DNA of 55,877 nucleotides, from positions 243,807 through 299,683 of the forward strand of contig MKST01000003.1 in NCBI GenBank assembly GCA_001897355.1. Direction: 5' to 3'. Every line of letters starts with the position of its first letter. Within the stretch, counting starts at the first letter, position 1. Below the pieces are notes generated by a model. The model had not been told where the DNA came from and searched no databases. It worked only from the letters and a program-made list of their open reading frames with translations. The position numbers and the translations under genes are program-made. Shown here piece after piece: positions 43,090 to 51,336 of this stretch. The DNA comes from Solirubrobacterales bacterium 67-14 (GTDB lineage Bacteria; Actinomycetota; Thermoleophilia; Solirubrobacterales; 70-9).

Positions 43090-43233
43090 GGGCGCTTGTC
43101 AACTCCTTGGTCTACGCGCCGGCAAGGGTGATCGGCGCGGGTGTAAGCCGGTCAACGGATTGTGACGCAGATCGGGTATCCCTTGCGGTCTGCCTGCGGA
43201 TTTCCTGCGGTCAAATACGGAGTGCCAAAGGCT

Positions 43234-43770
43234 TTAGGCCGATCGATCCTCCTCGATCGCCTGCTCGGTGAACTCCAGGGCGGCCTCGCCGACACTGATC
43301 CGCCAGGTCACGATGATCGGGACGTCATCTCCGTAATTGCGGGCCTCGGCCCGCAGGCCGCGGAGGATGTCCTCGATCTTCAGGCGCTGCGCCTCGAGCA
43401 GCGGCACTGCCGGCAACCCGCGGCGTTTGAGCAAGACCAGCTTCAGGATGAAGGCGGACCGGAGGTTCCGCAGGCGCCGCTCCGGCTTGGAGAGCCACTC
43501 GTCGACCATCTCCCGGCCGGCCGGGGTCGCGGTCATCTCGGTCCGGGTCGGCCCGCCTTCGCCCGGTTTCGAGGCCACCACTTCGATCAGCCCCCGTTCC
43601 TGCAGGACGTCGAAGGTCCGGTACACGAGGGGCTGGCTCACGGTCCACACCCGTCCGACTTCGCCGTCCCGCGCGGTCAGGGTAGCGAGCCCGTAGCCAT
43701 GCCGCGGTTGCTCGCAGAGCAAGGCCAGCACCGCCCATTCCCCGAGCAGGAGTTCTTTCTTCACCCGCAT
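43234..43770 (-). CDS. PadR family transcriptional regulator
   Basis: A 178-residue regulator with an N-terminal winged helix (ELLLGEWAVLALLCEQPRHGYGLATL, then SQPLVYRTFDVLQERGLIEVV) and a helical C-terminal half (PERRLRNLRSAFILKLVLLKRRGL) as in PadR proteins with a vestigial C-terminal dimer domain. Effector unknown. The ATG directly abuts the stop of the modC-like gene, and a TATGCT box within the end of that gene precedes it by seven bases. It lies upstream of pckG on the same strand. It may regulate itself, the transporter or pckG; none is shown. Confidence 0.88.
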   Translation of the reverse strand: MRVKKELLLGEWAVLALLCEQPRHGYGLATLTARDGEVGRVWTVSQPLVYRTFDVLQERGLIEVVASKPGEGGPTRTEMTATPAGREMVDEWLSKPERRLRNLRSAFILKLVLLKRRGLPAVPLLEAQRLKIEDILRGLRAEARNYGDDVPIIVTWRISVGEAALEFTEQAIEEDRSA

Positions 43771-44841
43771 TCAGGTCAGCATACGGGGCGCATCCTGGTC
43801 CAGCGGGACCAGCTCGACCGCAGCCCGGTCCAGCACGGCCCAGGCCTGGCCGCCCACCTCGAGACCAAGCTCGTGGGCCTCGGCTACGCCGCATTCGGCC
43901 TGGACCGGACCGATCCGCGCCTCGACCCGGTCACGAACAGCGGCGAGCGCCGAAACCCGCCCGAACAAGGCGTTCGGGGGCACCGATTCACGGGGCAGGT
44001 CGCCGCTCAGCACCTTGACGTCCCAGGGCGCGATCACGACCCCGACCGGTCCGGAGAGATCCCGGTCGACGGCGATCGTCTGCCCGTCCTCGAAGCGCAC
44101 GAGCGTCCGGCCGGCCCGGCCGGGCCCGGCCACCGCGGGCAGCAGGTTGTTGCCGGTCAGGGTGGCGACGAAGGCATCGGCCGGGCGCCGGGCCAGTTCC
44201 GCGACCGGGGCGAGTTGCCGGATCTCGCCCCCGACGATCACTCCCGCGCGGCCGGCCAGGGCCGAGGCGTCGGCGAAATCATGGGTGATCAGGATGGTCG
44301 GCAAACCAAGCTCGTCCAGCAGCTCCTGCAGCTCCTCCCTGACTACCTCTCTGGTGTGAGCGTCGAGGGCGGAAAGCGGTTCGTCCAGCAGCAGAACGCG
44401 AGGATCACGCACCAGCGCCCGGGCCAACGCCACCCGCTGGCGCTCCCCGCCGGAGAGGCTGGCCGGCTTGGCCTCGGCGAGGCCGGATATCCGGAACCGC
44501 TCGATCAGCTCGTCGGTTCGTTTGGCGCCCTTACGCTCGCCGTAGGCGATGTTCTCGCGCACGGTCATGTGGGGAAACAGCGCGTATTCCTGGAAGACCA
44601 CCCCGACCGAGCGCTCCTCGGGCGCCAGCATCACCCCGGCGGCGGAGTCGAACCAAACCTCCTCAGCGAGGGTGATCCGCCCGGAATCGGGGGTTATCAG
44701 GCCTCCGATCGCCTTCAGGACGGTGGTCTTGCCGGCCCCGGACGGGCCGACCAGGGCCAGCGTCTCCCGATCGATCCCGATCGAGACCGCCAGGTCGAAG
44801 CTGCGAAGCCGGACGTTCAGATCGAAGTCGAGGATCGCCAT
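43771..44841 (-). CDS. modC: Molybdate/tungstate-type ABC transporter ATP-binding protein (ModC-like)
   Basis: A 356-residue ATPase. Walker A is GPSGAGKT at residues 32-39; the signature [16 protein letters not shown] and Walker [13 protein letters not shown] follow. The C-terminal 130 residues have the layout of a TOBE/molybdate-binding domain. The gene overlaps the end of the permease gene by 25 bases, so the two are translationally coupled. Molybdate is inferred from the ModA-like binding protein; tungstate or sulfate cannot be excluded. Confidence 0.88.
   Translation of the reverse strand: MAILDFDLNVRLRSFDLAVSIGIDRETLALVGPSGAGKTTVLKAIGGLITPDSGRITLAEEVWFDSAAGVMLAPEERSVGVVFQEYALFPHMTVRENIAYGERKGAKRTDELIERFRISGLAEAKPASLSGGERQRVALARALVRDPRVLLLDEPLSALDAHTREVVREELQELLDELGLPTILITHDFADASALAGRAGVIVGGEIRQLAPVAELARRPADAFVATLTGNNLLPAVAGPGRAGRTLVRFEDGQTIAVDRDLSGPVGVVIAPWDVKVLSGDLPRESVPPNALFGRVSALAAVRDRVEARIGPVQAECGVAEAHELGLEVGGQAWAVLDRAAVELVPLDQDAPRMLT
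43778..43783 (-). promoter_or_regulatory. -10 box of the leaderless padR gene
   Basis: On the minus strand TATGCT ends seven bases before the ATG at 43770, inside the last codons of the modC-like gene. Confidence 0.5.
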
Positions 44842-45632
44842 GAGGAAATCAGTTTGTAGGTGAGGAGGACGGCCCCGCTCAGGATCACGAGGAGCACCCC
44901 GATCGCCAGCGCCAGGTCGAAATCCCCGTTGAGCTGCTCGTAGATGCCGAGGGTGAGGGTCTGGGTCACCCCCTGAACGTTGCCGGCGAACATGATGGTG
45001 GCGCCGAACTCACCGATGCCCCGGGCAAAGCTGAGCACCCAGCCGGCCATCAACCCGCTCGCCGAAAGCGGCAGCAGTACCCGCAGAAAGGTTCGGACCG
45101 GGCCGGCGCCGAGCGTCCGTGAGGCAGCCGGCAGCAGCGGGTCGACGCTCTGGAAGGCGGTGATCGCCTGCCTCACATAAAAGGGCGAGGCGACGAAGGT
45201 GATCGCCATCACCACCGCCCACTGGGTGAAGGGGATCATGATGCCCGCGTCTTTGAGTACGCCGCCGAGGAGCCCGTTGGCGCCGAAGGCGGCGAGCAAG
45301 CCGATGCCGGCCACCGCCGGTGGCAGGACCACAGGCAATTCGACCAGGGTGACGGCGAGCGTCCGCCCCCGAAACTCGCGAGTTGCCAGCAGATACGCGG
45401 TCGGCGTACCGAAACCGATGATCAGCAGGTTGGCGATCAGGTTCGTCTTCGCGGTCACCACGAGGATGTCCCGGACGACCGGATCACCGAGCAGGGAAGG
45501 AATCTCTCCCAGGGGTGCCTCCCAGAAGAGAGCAACGATCGGGACCGCCAGAAAAGTCAGCGACACCCCGGCGCAGAGGGCCAGGAATGCCGTGAAGCCG
45601 GCCTCCCCGCCCCCGCGCCGCGGGTGTCGCAC
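44817..45632 (-). CDS. modB: Molybdate-type ABC transporter permease (ModB-like)
   Basis: Inner-membrane permease of about 271 residues with six hydrophobic segments and the ModB-typical blocks VELPVVLPPAVAGIGLL and FARGIGEFGATIMFAGN. The EAA-type loop is AASRTLGAGPVRTF. The open frame extends 40 codons further upstream into the highly charged end of modA; I start at GTG 45632, 20 bases after the modA stop, because this gives a short normal N-terminus. The ribosome-binding site is weak there, so the exact start is uncertain. It overlaps modC at its 3' end. Confidence 0.88.
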   Translation of the reverse strand: MRHPRRGGGEAGFTAFLALCAGVSLTFLAVPIVALFWEAPLGEIPSLLGDPVVRDILVVTAKTNLIANLLIIGFGTPTAYLLATREFRGRTLAVTLVELPVVLPPAVAGIGLLAAFGANGLLGGVLKDAGIMIPFTQWAVVMAITFVASPFYVRQAITAFQSVDPLLPAASRTLGAGPVRTFLRVLLPLSASGLMAGWVLSFARGIGEFGATIMFAGNVQGVTQTLTLGIYEQLNGDFDLALAIGVLLVILSGAVLLTYKLISSWRSSTSI

Positions 45633-45652
45633 GCTGCGCCTGCTGCCTGCCG

Positions 45653-46639
45653 CTAGGCGTTCTTCAGCGCGTCTTCGGCTTCCTTCAGCTCTTTCTTGAC
45701 CTTCTTCAGGTCCTTCTTGGCCTTGTTCATGTTCTTCTTCGCCTTGGTGCACCTGGTCCGAAGCTTCCCAGCGTTGCCGGCTCTGCGCTTCTTCGCCTTC
45801 TTCGCCTTCTTGCAGACCTGGTTCTTGTTCTTCGTGACGTTCTTGACCCGCAGCTGGACCTTCTTGACCTTCTTCTGCTTCTTGGCGACATCGGCCGGGT
45901 CAGGCGGCAGGCCGAATCCGGCTTCACTCAGGATGCCACGGCCGAGCTGGCCGGTGACCTTCTTGATGTACGCCTCGGCGCCCGCGGTGTCAGCACCATC
46001 GCGCTTGACCACGCAGATCTGGTAGCGGACCGCCGGCTGCGACCCTTCGGGCAGGCGAATGATCTGCACGCCCTGGTCGGCGACGATCATGCCGTCGGTG
46101 ACGTAGGCGAAACCGACGTCGACCTCGCCCAGCGCGACCTTGGAGGTGATCCCGGTGACGTTGGGCTCCTGGGTGACCGTGTTCGTGTCGAGGATGCCGA
46201 GCAGCCCCATGCCGCTCAGGACCTCACGGGTGTACTTGCCGATCGGCACGTCTTCGATCCCGATCGCCAGTTTGCGGTTACCGGTCTTGAGGTCATAGAT
46301 CGACTGGATGTTGCTCGGGTTGCCGGCCGGCACGAGCATCGCCACCTCGTTGGTCGCGAAGGTCACCGGCCGTTCGCAATTCCCGTTGGTGAACAACTCC
46401 TGCGGCTCGTCGGGACTGGCCGCGGCGAAGACATCGGCCGGCGCCCCCGCTTTGATCTGATCCCGCAAAGCACCCGATCCGGCGAAGTTGTAGGTGACGT
46501 CATCGCTGCCGTCGATCTTCTGGAACGCCTCACGCAGCGATGCTGCGGCGTAGACGTTGGTCGCCTGGGCGGCCGCGGGGATCGTCAGCAACAGGGCAAC
46601 TGACGCCAGGATGGCCAGGATGACCCGGGAGTTGGTCAT
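45653..46639 (-). CDS. modA: Molybdate-binding protein ModA with a Lys-rich C-terminal tail
   Basis: Exported binding protein of the transporter, 328 residues. The signal peptide (MTNSRVILAILASVALLL) ends near AAAQA. The mature domain has ModA blocks: VYAAASLREAFQKI, YNFAGSGALRDQIKAGAPADVFAAAS, ATNEVAMLVP and DVGFAYVTDG. After residue 250 it continues for about 75 residues of nearly pure Lys-rich sequence with two cysteines, ending in a likely coiled coil (LKKVKKELKEAEDALKNA). This is unusual for ModA (about 250 residues). No lipobox is present. I start at ATG 46639, with AAGG eight or more bases upstream; an in-frame GTG 13 codons earlier is less likely. Confidence 0.85.
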   Translation of the reverse strand: MTNSRVILAILASVALLLTIPAAAQATNVYAAASLREAFQKIDGSDDVTYNFAGSGALRDQIKAGAPADVFAAASPDEPQELFTNGNCERPVTFATNEVAMLVPAGNPSNIQSIYDLKTGNRKLAIGIEDVPIGKYTREVLSGMGLLGILDTNTVTQEPNVTGITSKVALGEVDVGFAYVTDGMIVADQGVQIIRLPEGSQPAVRYQICVVKRDGADTAGAEAYIKKVTGQLGRGILSEAGFGLPPDPADVAKKQKKVKKVQLRVKNVTKNKNQVCKKAKKAKKRRAGNAGKLRTRCTKAKKNMNKAKKDLKKVKKELKEAEDALKNA

Positions 46640-46800
46640 GCCACTTACCTTGGTTTTGAAATTGAAATTTTTCGGCACGTCTTTACCTGCCTTGGACGAA
46701 ATGATCGCCCGGTTGAGTAGTCAAATCGTGAGTAGACTACACGCCGGTATGGCGTCCGCCATGCGGAAAAACACCCAATAGCGGAGATATCCCTCCCGAG
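46640..46800. promoter_or_regulatory. Divergent control region of modA with two inverted repeats
   Basis: Two candidate operators lie in this gap: GTAGTC (46717-46722) with GACTAC (46735-46740), 12 bases apart, and ATGGCG-TC-CGCCAT (46749-46762). GAGTAG also occurs twice as a direct repeat here. Neither resembles the classical ModE box. The region serves modA (minus) and a lipoprotein gene (plus). Confidence 0.4.
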
Positions 46801-47253
46801 ATGGCACTCAGACGCATAACCGGGCTCATGGCCGTCCTTGGCCTGCTGCTGATCGGCCTGGCCGGATGCGGCGGCGGGGACAGCACGGAACCGCCACCGG
46901 CTGCGGGACCCGGCGCCCCGAACGCGCCCCGGTTGCTCACCAATGCGAAATCCCCCGGCGAGTTCTTGTTTCAGGCCGATCTGTCGCCCGAAACTTTCGG
47001 GCCGGTCCCGCTCAAAGGCCGCTACAAGGTGCGTTTCGCGCAGTACGCCCCCGAGGATGCGCACATGGACTTCAGCACGCAGACGGTCTTCATGGCCAAG
47101 CTGATCAAGGTCGCAGGAAAGGGGCCGAAGGAGATCCCCCTTTTCCAGGACGCGGCCCGGTCGGGCCAAACCCAGGTGACCGTCGACGGCAGTTACAAGG
47201 TCGACGTCAGCTTCGGCGACTTTCCGTTCGTGATCCGGCTCACGCCCGCCTGA
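46801..47253 (+). CDS. Putative lipoprotein divergent from modA
   Basis: A 150-residue protein with a signal peptide and lipobox (L-L-I-G-L-A-G-C). A Pro-rich spacer follows, then a beta-rich domain of about 90 residues (FLFQADLSPETFGPVPLKGR, YKVRFAQYAPEDAHMDFST). The late segment SGQTQVTVDGSYKVDVSFGDFPFVI suggests an immunoglobulin-like fold. Function unknown. It lies opposite modA across a 160-base gap with inverted repeats and could share regulation with it. Its 3' end overlaps the convergent PKD-domain gene by 14 bases. Confidence 0.7.
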   Translation: MALRRITGLMAVLGLLLIGLAGCGGGDSTEPPPAAGPGAPNAPRLLTNAKSPGEFLFQADLSPETFGPVPLKGRYKVRFAQYAPEDAHMDFSTQTVFMAKLIKVAGKGPKEIPLFQDAARSGQTQVTVDGSYKVDVSFGDFPFVIRLTPA

Positions 47254-48502
47254 ACAGCAGCCGCTCCGTCGAGCCCCCCAGGGCCAGCAGGATGAGCACG
47301 CCGGTGAAGCTCAACGCCGCCCGCCCCACCCCCGAACCGCCCTTGTCCGTTCCCCCGGATCTCGGCTGTTCGTCCGCCTGCGCCGGCGCCGGACCCTGAG
47401 TGAAATCGGCCGGGTCGATCAAGAAACCGCGCACGAGCTGCTGGTCGTCCTGCGCGGGTGTCGTCCGCCGGGACCTGGGTCGTTCACGCTGCTTGGGTGC
47501 CGGTTCCGAAGAACTGTTCTCGGGGGTCGTGCCGGTCGGCCCATAACCCGCCTCCGACCCGTCCCCGGTCCCGTCTTCGGTGCCTGTACCGGAACCTGTT
47601 CCCGTCCCAGAGCCATTTCCTGTCCCCGTCCCGGAACCGTCGCCCGTTCCCTCGCCGCCACCGTTGCCGCGCCGTTTGCCGTCCTTCCCGTCGTCCTTCT
47701 TCTTGCCATCACCCGGGTCTTCTTTCTCTTTCTCCGGTTTCTTCGCCTTGCCGACTTGGACGGTTGTGTGTGCCAAGCCACCGCCGTTTGGCGCGGTCAC
47801 TTCGAGATCCACCTCGTAGCTGCCCCGGGCCGCGAACCGATGCGAGACCTTGCCGCTCGCCCCCTCGACGACCTTCCCATCCCCGAAATCCCAGTCGTAG
47901 GTGAGTTTCTCGCCCGGCTGCTGCCCCGTGACCCTGGCCTTGAGCTGGACCTCGTCACCGGCGTGCACCTTGGGCGGCGCGGCGGAGAGCTCGACCCGAA
48001 ACTCGAGCCCGTAGTTCACCCGGATCACCGGGACGGAATCCTTGAACGCAAAGAGTTGGGCGTCCCCGCCACCCGAGCCGGGCAGGATCCAGCTGGTACC
48101 TCCGTCCTCACCGAAGAAGATCGGAGGGCCGTTGTCCAACTGGGATCTGGCGATCGTGCGGGTTCCCGGCTTGGCGTCGATCTCGACCGAAACGACCGAG
48201 ATCATCTGGAAACCCGCACTGCGGGCAGCCGCCTCGAGCACCGCCCTCAGCGAGTAGCCGCTGCGGGTGACCCAGTTGCCTTCCAGTTTGTAGGAGCTGT
48301 CGGGGATATCGGGTGAACCCAGATCCTCCAGCTGTATGGGGATTGAATCGCCACGGAAGTCGACTTTCACTTCTCCCTCCTCAGCGGACGCCCGGGACAT
48401 CGGGAAGGATCCGGCCACCAGCGCCACCACGAATGCCGCAAGCAGCAGCCGGGCCAGCGTGCGACCCCTATGTCGATCAGCTCTCTGCTTGGTGGCGGGC
48501 AC
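47240..48502 (-). CDS. Exported PKD-domain protein with Gly/Thr-rich linker and C-terminal membrane anchor
   Basis: A 420-residue cell-surface protein. A signal peptide ends near ASAEE; residues 45-160 form a domain of unknown type (FRGDSIPIQLEDLG, then SGYSLRAVLEAAARSAGF). A PKD domain covers about 165-250 (LTYDWDFGDGKVVEGA, VSHRFAARGSYEVDLEV). A charged Lys/Glu stretch and a Gly-Thr-Gly repeat region (GTGDGSGTGTGNGSGTGTG) follow. It ends with a membrane segment (about 395-415) and Arg-Arg, an LPXTG-like layout without the LPXTG motif. The GTG start at 48502 lacks an obvious ribosome-binding site. Possibly involved in adhesion or surface structure. Confidence 0.75.
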   Translation of the reverse strand: MPATKQRADRHRGRTLARLLLAAFVVALVAGSFPMSRASAEEGEVKVDFRGDSIPIQLEDLGSPDIPDSSYKLEGNWVTRSGYSLRAVLEAAARSAGFQMISVVSVEIDAKPGTRTIARSQLDNGPPIFFGEDGGTSWILPGSGGGDAQLFAFKDSVPVIRVNYGLEFRVELSAAPPKVHAGDEVQLKARVTGQQPGEKLTYDWDFGDGKVVEGASGKVSHRFAARGSYEVDLEVTAPNGGGLAHTTVQVGKAKKPEKEKEDPGDGKKKDDGKDGKRRGNGGGEGTGDGSGTGTGNGSGTGTGSGTGTEDGTGDGSEAGYGPTGTTPENSSSEPAPKQRERPRSRRTTPAQDDQQLVRGFLIDPADFTQGPAPAQADEQPRSGGTDKGGSGVGRAALSFTGVLILLALGGSTERLLFRRA

Positions 48503-48575
48503 TAGTCAAAGCATGAATAGCACACGGGAAGCCCGCCTCCATCAGGGTTTCTCCGCAAGTCCGGCTGCCGCCGGG

Positions 48576-48887
48576 TCAGGGAGCTTTGAGGCTGAGCATG
48601 CGCAGATTGCCCGTGTCCGAGGTGATCTCCAGCTCGGCCACGGCGTCGTCGCCCGATTCGGCGACCACGTGACAGGTGAAGCGGGTGCCGGTCGAAGCCG
48701 GGACGTCGGCCGGGCAGGTGACCGACTTGACCTTGGTCCCGGTCGCCTCCTCGACGTCGAAACGGACCGCGATCTCAGTCTTCTGGTCGTCGATCACGTC
48801 GCCGGCGCCACAGCCGGACAGCAGCAGCCCCGCCAGCAGCGGGACGGCCAGCAATGAGAGGAGGCGGGCGACCACGGTTCGCACCAT
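48576..48887 (-). CDS. DUF4333-type lipoprotein
   Basis: A 103-residue lipoprotein. The signal peptide ends in a lipobox (L-L-L-S-G-C); the mature domain has the DUF4333 pattern with two cysteines, VTCPADVPAS and TRFTCHVVAE, which probably form a disulfide. The family is common in actinobacteria and of unknown function. The start lies in an AT-rich patch (GGATATATGG) without a clear ribosome-binding site. It is divergent from the SucC-like gene. Confidence 0.8.
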   Translation of the reverse strand: MVRTVVARLLSLLAVPLLAGLLLSGCGAGDVIDDQKTEIAVRFDVEEATGTKVKSVTCPADVPASTGTRFTCHVVAESGDDAVAELEITSDTGNLRMLSLKAP

Positions 48888-48946
48888 ATATCCAGAGGGT
48901 GATTCCTAGCGGTCCAATCGGAATAACCGGTGCCCCGGATCTGGAA

Positions 48947-48952
48947 TAGATT
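48947..48952 (+). promoter_or_regulatory. -10 box of the leaderless sucC-like operon
   Basis: TAGATT ends nine bases before the ATG at 48962; no ribosome-binding site is seen. Confidence 0.5.
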
Positions 48953-48961
48953 TTCCGCGCA

Positions 48962-50182
48962 ATGATCTTCTACGAATACGAGGCAAGAAAGATCGTCGAG
49001 TTGGCCGGAATCCCGGTCACCAAGTACGGCTTCTGCCAGACCCCTGAAGAGGCACGGAAGATCGCCGAGGAGATCGGCGGTCCGACCGTGATCAAGTCCC
49101 AGGTACTCACCGGTGGCCGCATGAAGGCGGGTGGCGTCAAGTTCGCCGACACCCCCGATGAGGCCGCCCAGCACGCCGAGGACATCCTGAAACTCGAGAT
49201 CAACGGCCACATGCCGGTCGGCGTCCTGGTCGACCCCAAGGCCGAGGTCAAGCAGGAGTACTACGCCTCGGTCGTCTGGGATGGCACCGCCAAGCGTCCG
49301 CTGATGCTGTTCAGCGACATGGGCGGCATCGACATCGAGCAGGTCGCCGAGGAGCATCCCGACCACGTAGGCCGCGGTCACATCTCGAACCTGCTCCCGG
49401 TCGGCGACTACGAGGCCAAGCAGGTCATCGCCGCCACCGGCGTGACCGGCAGCCAGCTCAACCGCGCCACCCCGATCCTCGCCAAGCTGGCCCGCCTGTT
49501 CCGCGAGAACGACATGGTCTTGGCCGAGATCAACCCGCTGGCCGAACTGACCGACGGCACCTTCGTCGCCCTCGACGCCCACATGGAGATGGAGTCCGAG
49601 GCCGAGGGCCGGCAGAAGCAGCTGCTGCGGAAGGAACTCGGCATCGCCGAGGACGACACCCGTGACAGCTACGTCCCCTCCGAGTTCGAGAAGAACGTCA
49701 AGGAGATCGATGCGGCCGACCACCGTGGAGTCATTCAGGGCAAGGACCACGGCTTCGAAGGCAACCTCGGCCTGGTGATCGGCGCCGGTGGCGGGTCCTT
49801 GACCCTTACCGACGCGGTCCGCTCCCAGGGCGGCAAGCCGGCCAACTACTCGGAGATCGGCGGCAACCCGTCGGTCGCCAAGGCCTGCGGGCTGGCCAAG
49901 GAAGTCCTCAAGAAGGATGGGGTCGAGAAGATCGCCGTGATGATGTCGATCGTCTCCAACACCCGGGTCGACATCGTCGCCCGCGGCGTGATCAAGGCCT
50001 GCCTCGAACTGGGCAAGGATCCCGGCGAGACCATCGCCATCTTCCGCATCCCGGGCGCCTGGGAAGACGAGGGCAACAAGATCCTCGATTACTACGGCGT
50101 CGAATACTGCGACCGTTCGGTCTCCCTCTGGGACGCCGCCGGACGAGCAGTCGCCAAGATCCAGGAAGGAGCGGGAGCATGA
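48962..50182 (+). CDS. sucC: Succinyl-CoA synthetase beta-like (ATP-grasp) subunit, divergent
   Basis: ATP-grasp subunit of an NDP-forming acyl-CoA synthetase, 406 residues against about 388 for classical SucC. Recognisable blocks are YEYEARKIVELAGIPVTKYG, GGRMKAGGVKF, EINPLAELTDG and the CoA-ligase region near 270-300. The last reads GAGGGSLTLTDAVRSQGG and SEIGGNP, where classical SucC has NGAGLAMGTMD and DVGGG. The middle also carries an additional stretch (about residues 200-240). Its substrate may therefore differ from succinate. Its stop overlaps the SucD-like start (ATGA). The transcript is probably leaderless. Confidence 0.82.
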   Translation: MIFYEYEARKIVELAGIPVTKYGFCQTPEEARKIAEEIGGPTVIKSQVLTGGRMKAGGVKFADTPDEAAQHAEDILKLEINGHMPVGVLVDPKAEVKQEYYASVVWDGTAKRPLMLFSDMGGIDIEQVAEEHPDHVGRGHISNLLPVGDYEAKQVIAATGVTGSQLNRATPILAKLARLFRENDMVLAEINPLAELTDGTFVALDAHMEMESEAEGRQKQLLRKELGIAEDDTRDSYVPSEFEKNVKEIDAADHRGVIQGKDHGFEGNLGLVIGAGGGSLTLTDAVRSQGGKPANYSEIGGNPSVAKACGLAKEVLKKDGVEKIAVMMSIVSNTRVDIVARGVIKACLELGKDPGETIAIFRIPGAWEDEGNKILDYYGVEYCDRSVSLWDAAGRAVAKIQEGAGA

Positions 50183-51090
50183 GCATCCTCCTGAACAAAG
50201 ACACCACTTTCATCGTCCAGGGCATCACCGGGCGTGAGGCGGTCAACCTGACCAAGGAATGCCTCGACTACGGCTCGAAGGTCGTCGGCGGCGTGACCCC
50301 CGGCCGCAAGGGCCGCGAGGTCCACGGCGTGCCGGTCTTCGACACGGTCGCCCAGGCGGTCGAGAACCACGGCAGCCAGATCGACGGCTCGATCGTCACC
50401 GTCCCCCCCGGATTCACCAAGGATGCGGTGATCGAAGCGATCGCCGGCGGCATCAAGCTGATCGTCGTCGTCACCGAGCGGATCCCGCGCGGGGATGTTG
50501 CCGAGATGGTCGAGTTCGCGGACATGAACGAGGCGCGAATCATCGGCCCGAACTGCCTCGGCCTGATCGTTCCCGAGGTCTGCAAGATGGGCGGCATCGG
50601 CGGTCCCGCCAAGGACGCCGCCAAGTCCTACAAGCCGGGGGTCGTCGGCGTGATGTCGCGCTCCGGCGGCATGACCACCGAGATCTCCTCCTCGCTCACG
50701 GCCGCCGGCCTGGGCGTCTCGACCGCCGTCTCGATCGGCGGTGACGCGATCATCGGCTCGACCTACGCCGAGTTGATGCCGTACTTCGAGGCCGACGAGG
50801 AGACCCAGGCGATCGTCATCTACTCCGAGCCGGGCGGCCGCATGGAAGCCCAGCTCGCCGACTGGCAGGCCGAGAACAACTCCCGCCTGCCGATCGTCGC
50901 CTTCATGGCCGGCAAGTTCATGGATGACGAGTCGATGAAGGGCATGACCTTCGGCCACGCCGGAACCATCGTCGAAGGCAAGGAAGACTCGGCGACCGAG
51001 AAGATCAAGCGTCTCGAGTCCGCCGGAATCACGGTGGTCGAGCGGATCGACGAGATCCCCGACGCCGTCAAGGAAAGGATCGGATCATGA
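50179..51090 (+). CDS. sucD: Succinyl-CoA synthetase alpha-like (CoA-binding) subunit
   Basis: A 303-residue subunit that binds CoA and carries the phosphohistidine. The N-terminal CoA site has GITGREA and GGVTPGRKG, the Cys in RIIGPNCLGLI is at 126, and the phosphorylated His is His260 in TFGHAGTIVEG, so the catalytic residues are intact. Together with the upstream subunit it should form acyl-CoA from an acid, CoA and ATP or GTP. The stop overlaps the start of a small ferredoxin-like gene (ATGA), so three genes are translationally coupled. Confidence 0.88.
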   Translation: MSILLNKDTTFIVQGITGREAVNLTKECLDYGSKVVGGVTPGRKGREVHGVPVFDTVAQAVENHGSQIDGSIVTVPPGFTKDAVIEAIAGGIKLIVVVTERIPRGDVAEMVEFADMNEARIIGPNCLGLIVPEVCKMGGIGGPAKDAAKSYKPGVVGVMSRSGGMTTEISSSLTAAGLGVSTAVSIGGDAIIGSTYAELMPYFEADEETQAIVIYSEPGGRMEAQLADWQAENNSRLPIVAFMAGKFMDDESMKGMTFGHAGTIVEGKEDSATEKIKRLESAGITVVERIDEIPDAVKERIGS

Positions 51091-51323
51091 GTGCAGAAAC
51101 GATGGACAGCGTCTTCATCGACATCGAGCTCGACGAACCCGCCGCTTCGGACCCCGAACTGGCCAAGAAGCTGGAAGAGGTCTGCACCGTAGGCATCTTC
51201 AAGGCGACCGAGAACGGCACCGAGATCGTCCAGGGCCAACTCGACGAGTGCGTCCTCTGCTACCTCTGCGAAGAAGCGGCCCCCGAGGGCTCCCTGAGGA
51301 TCATCAAGAAGTACGAAGCCTAG
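51087..51323 (+). CDS. Small one-cluster ferredoxin-like protein coupled to the CoA ligase
   Basis: A 78-residue protein. Cysteines are Cys33 (EVCTVGIFKA), Cys55, Cys58 and Cys61 (CVLCYLCEEAAPEG). In two-cluster ferredoxins the first CP-type Cys and the second CxxCxxC bind one cluster, and all four of these are present. The Cys that would follow in CEEACPEG is Ala65, which belongs to the other cluster. A single [4Fe-4S] cluster is thus possible. The start overlaps the SucD-like stop by four bases. Such a partner is not part of ordinary succinyl-CoA synthetase; it may be an electron-carrying or regulatory third subunit. Confidence 0.75.
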   Translation: MSAETMDSVFIDIELDEPAASDPELAKKLEEVCTVGIFKATENGTEIVQGQLDECVLCYLCEEAAPEGSLRIIKKYEA

Positions 51324-51336
51324 GCTGATCGACCGG

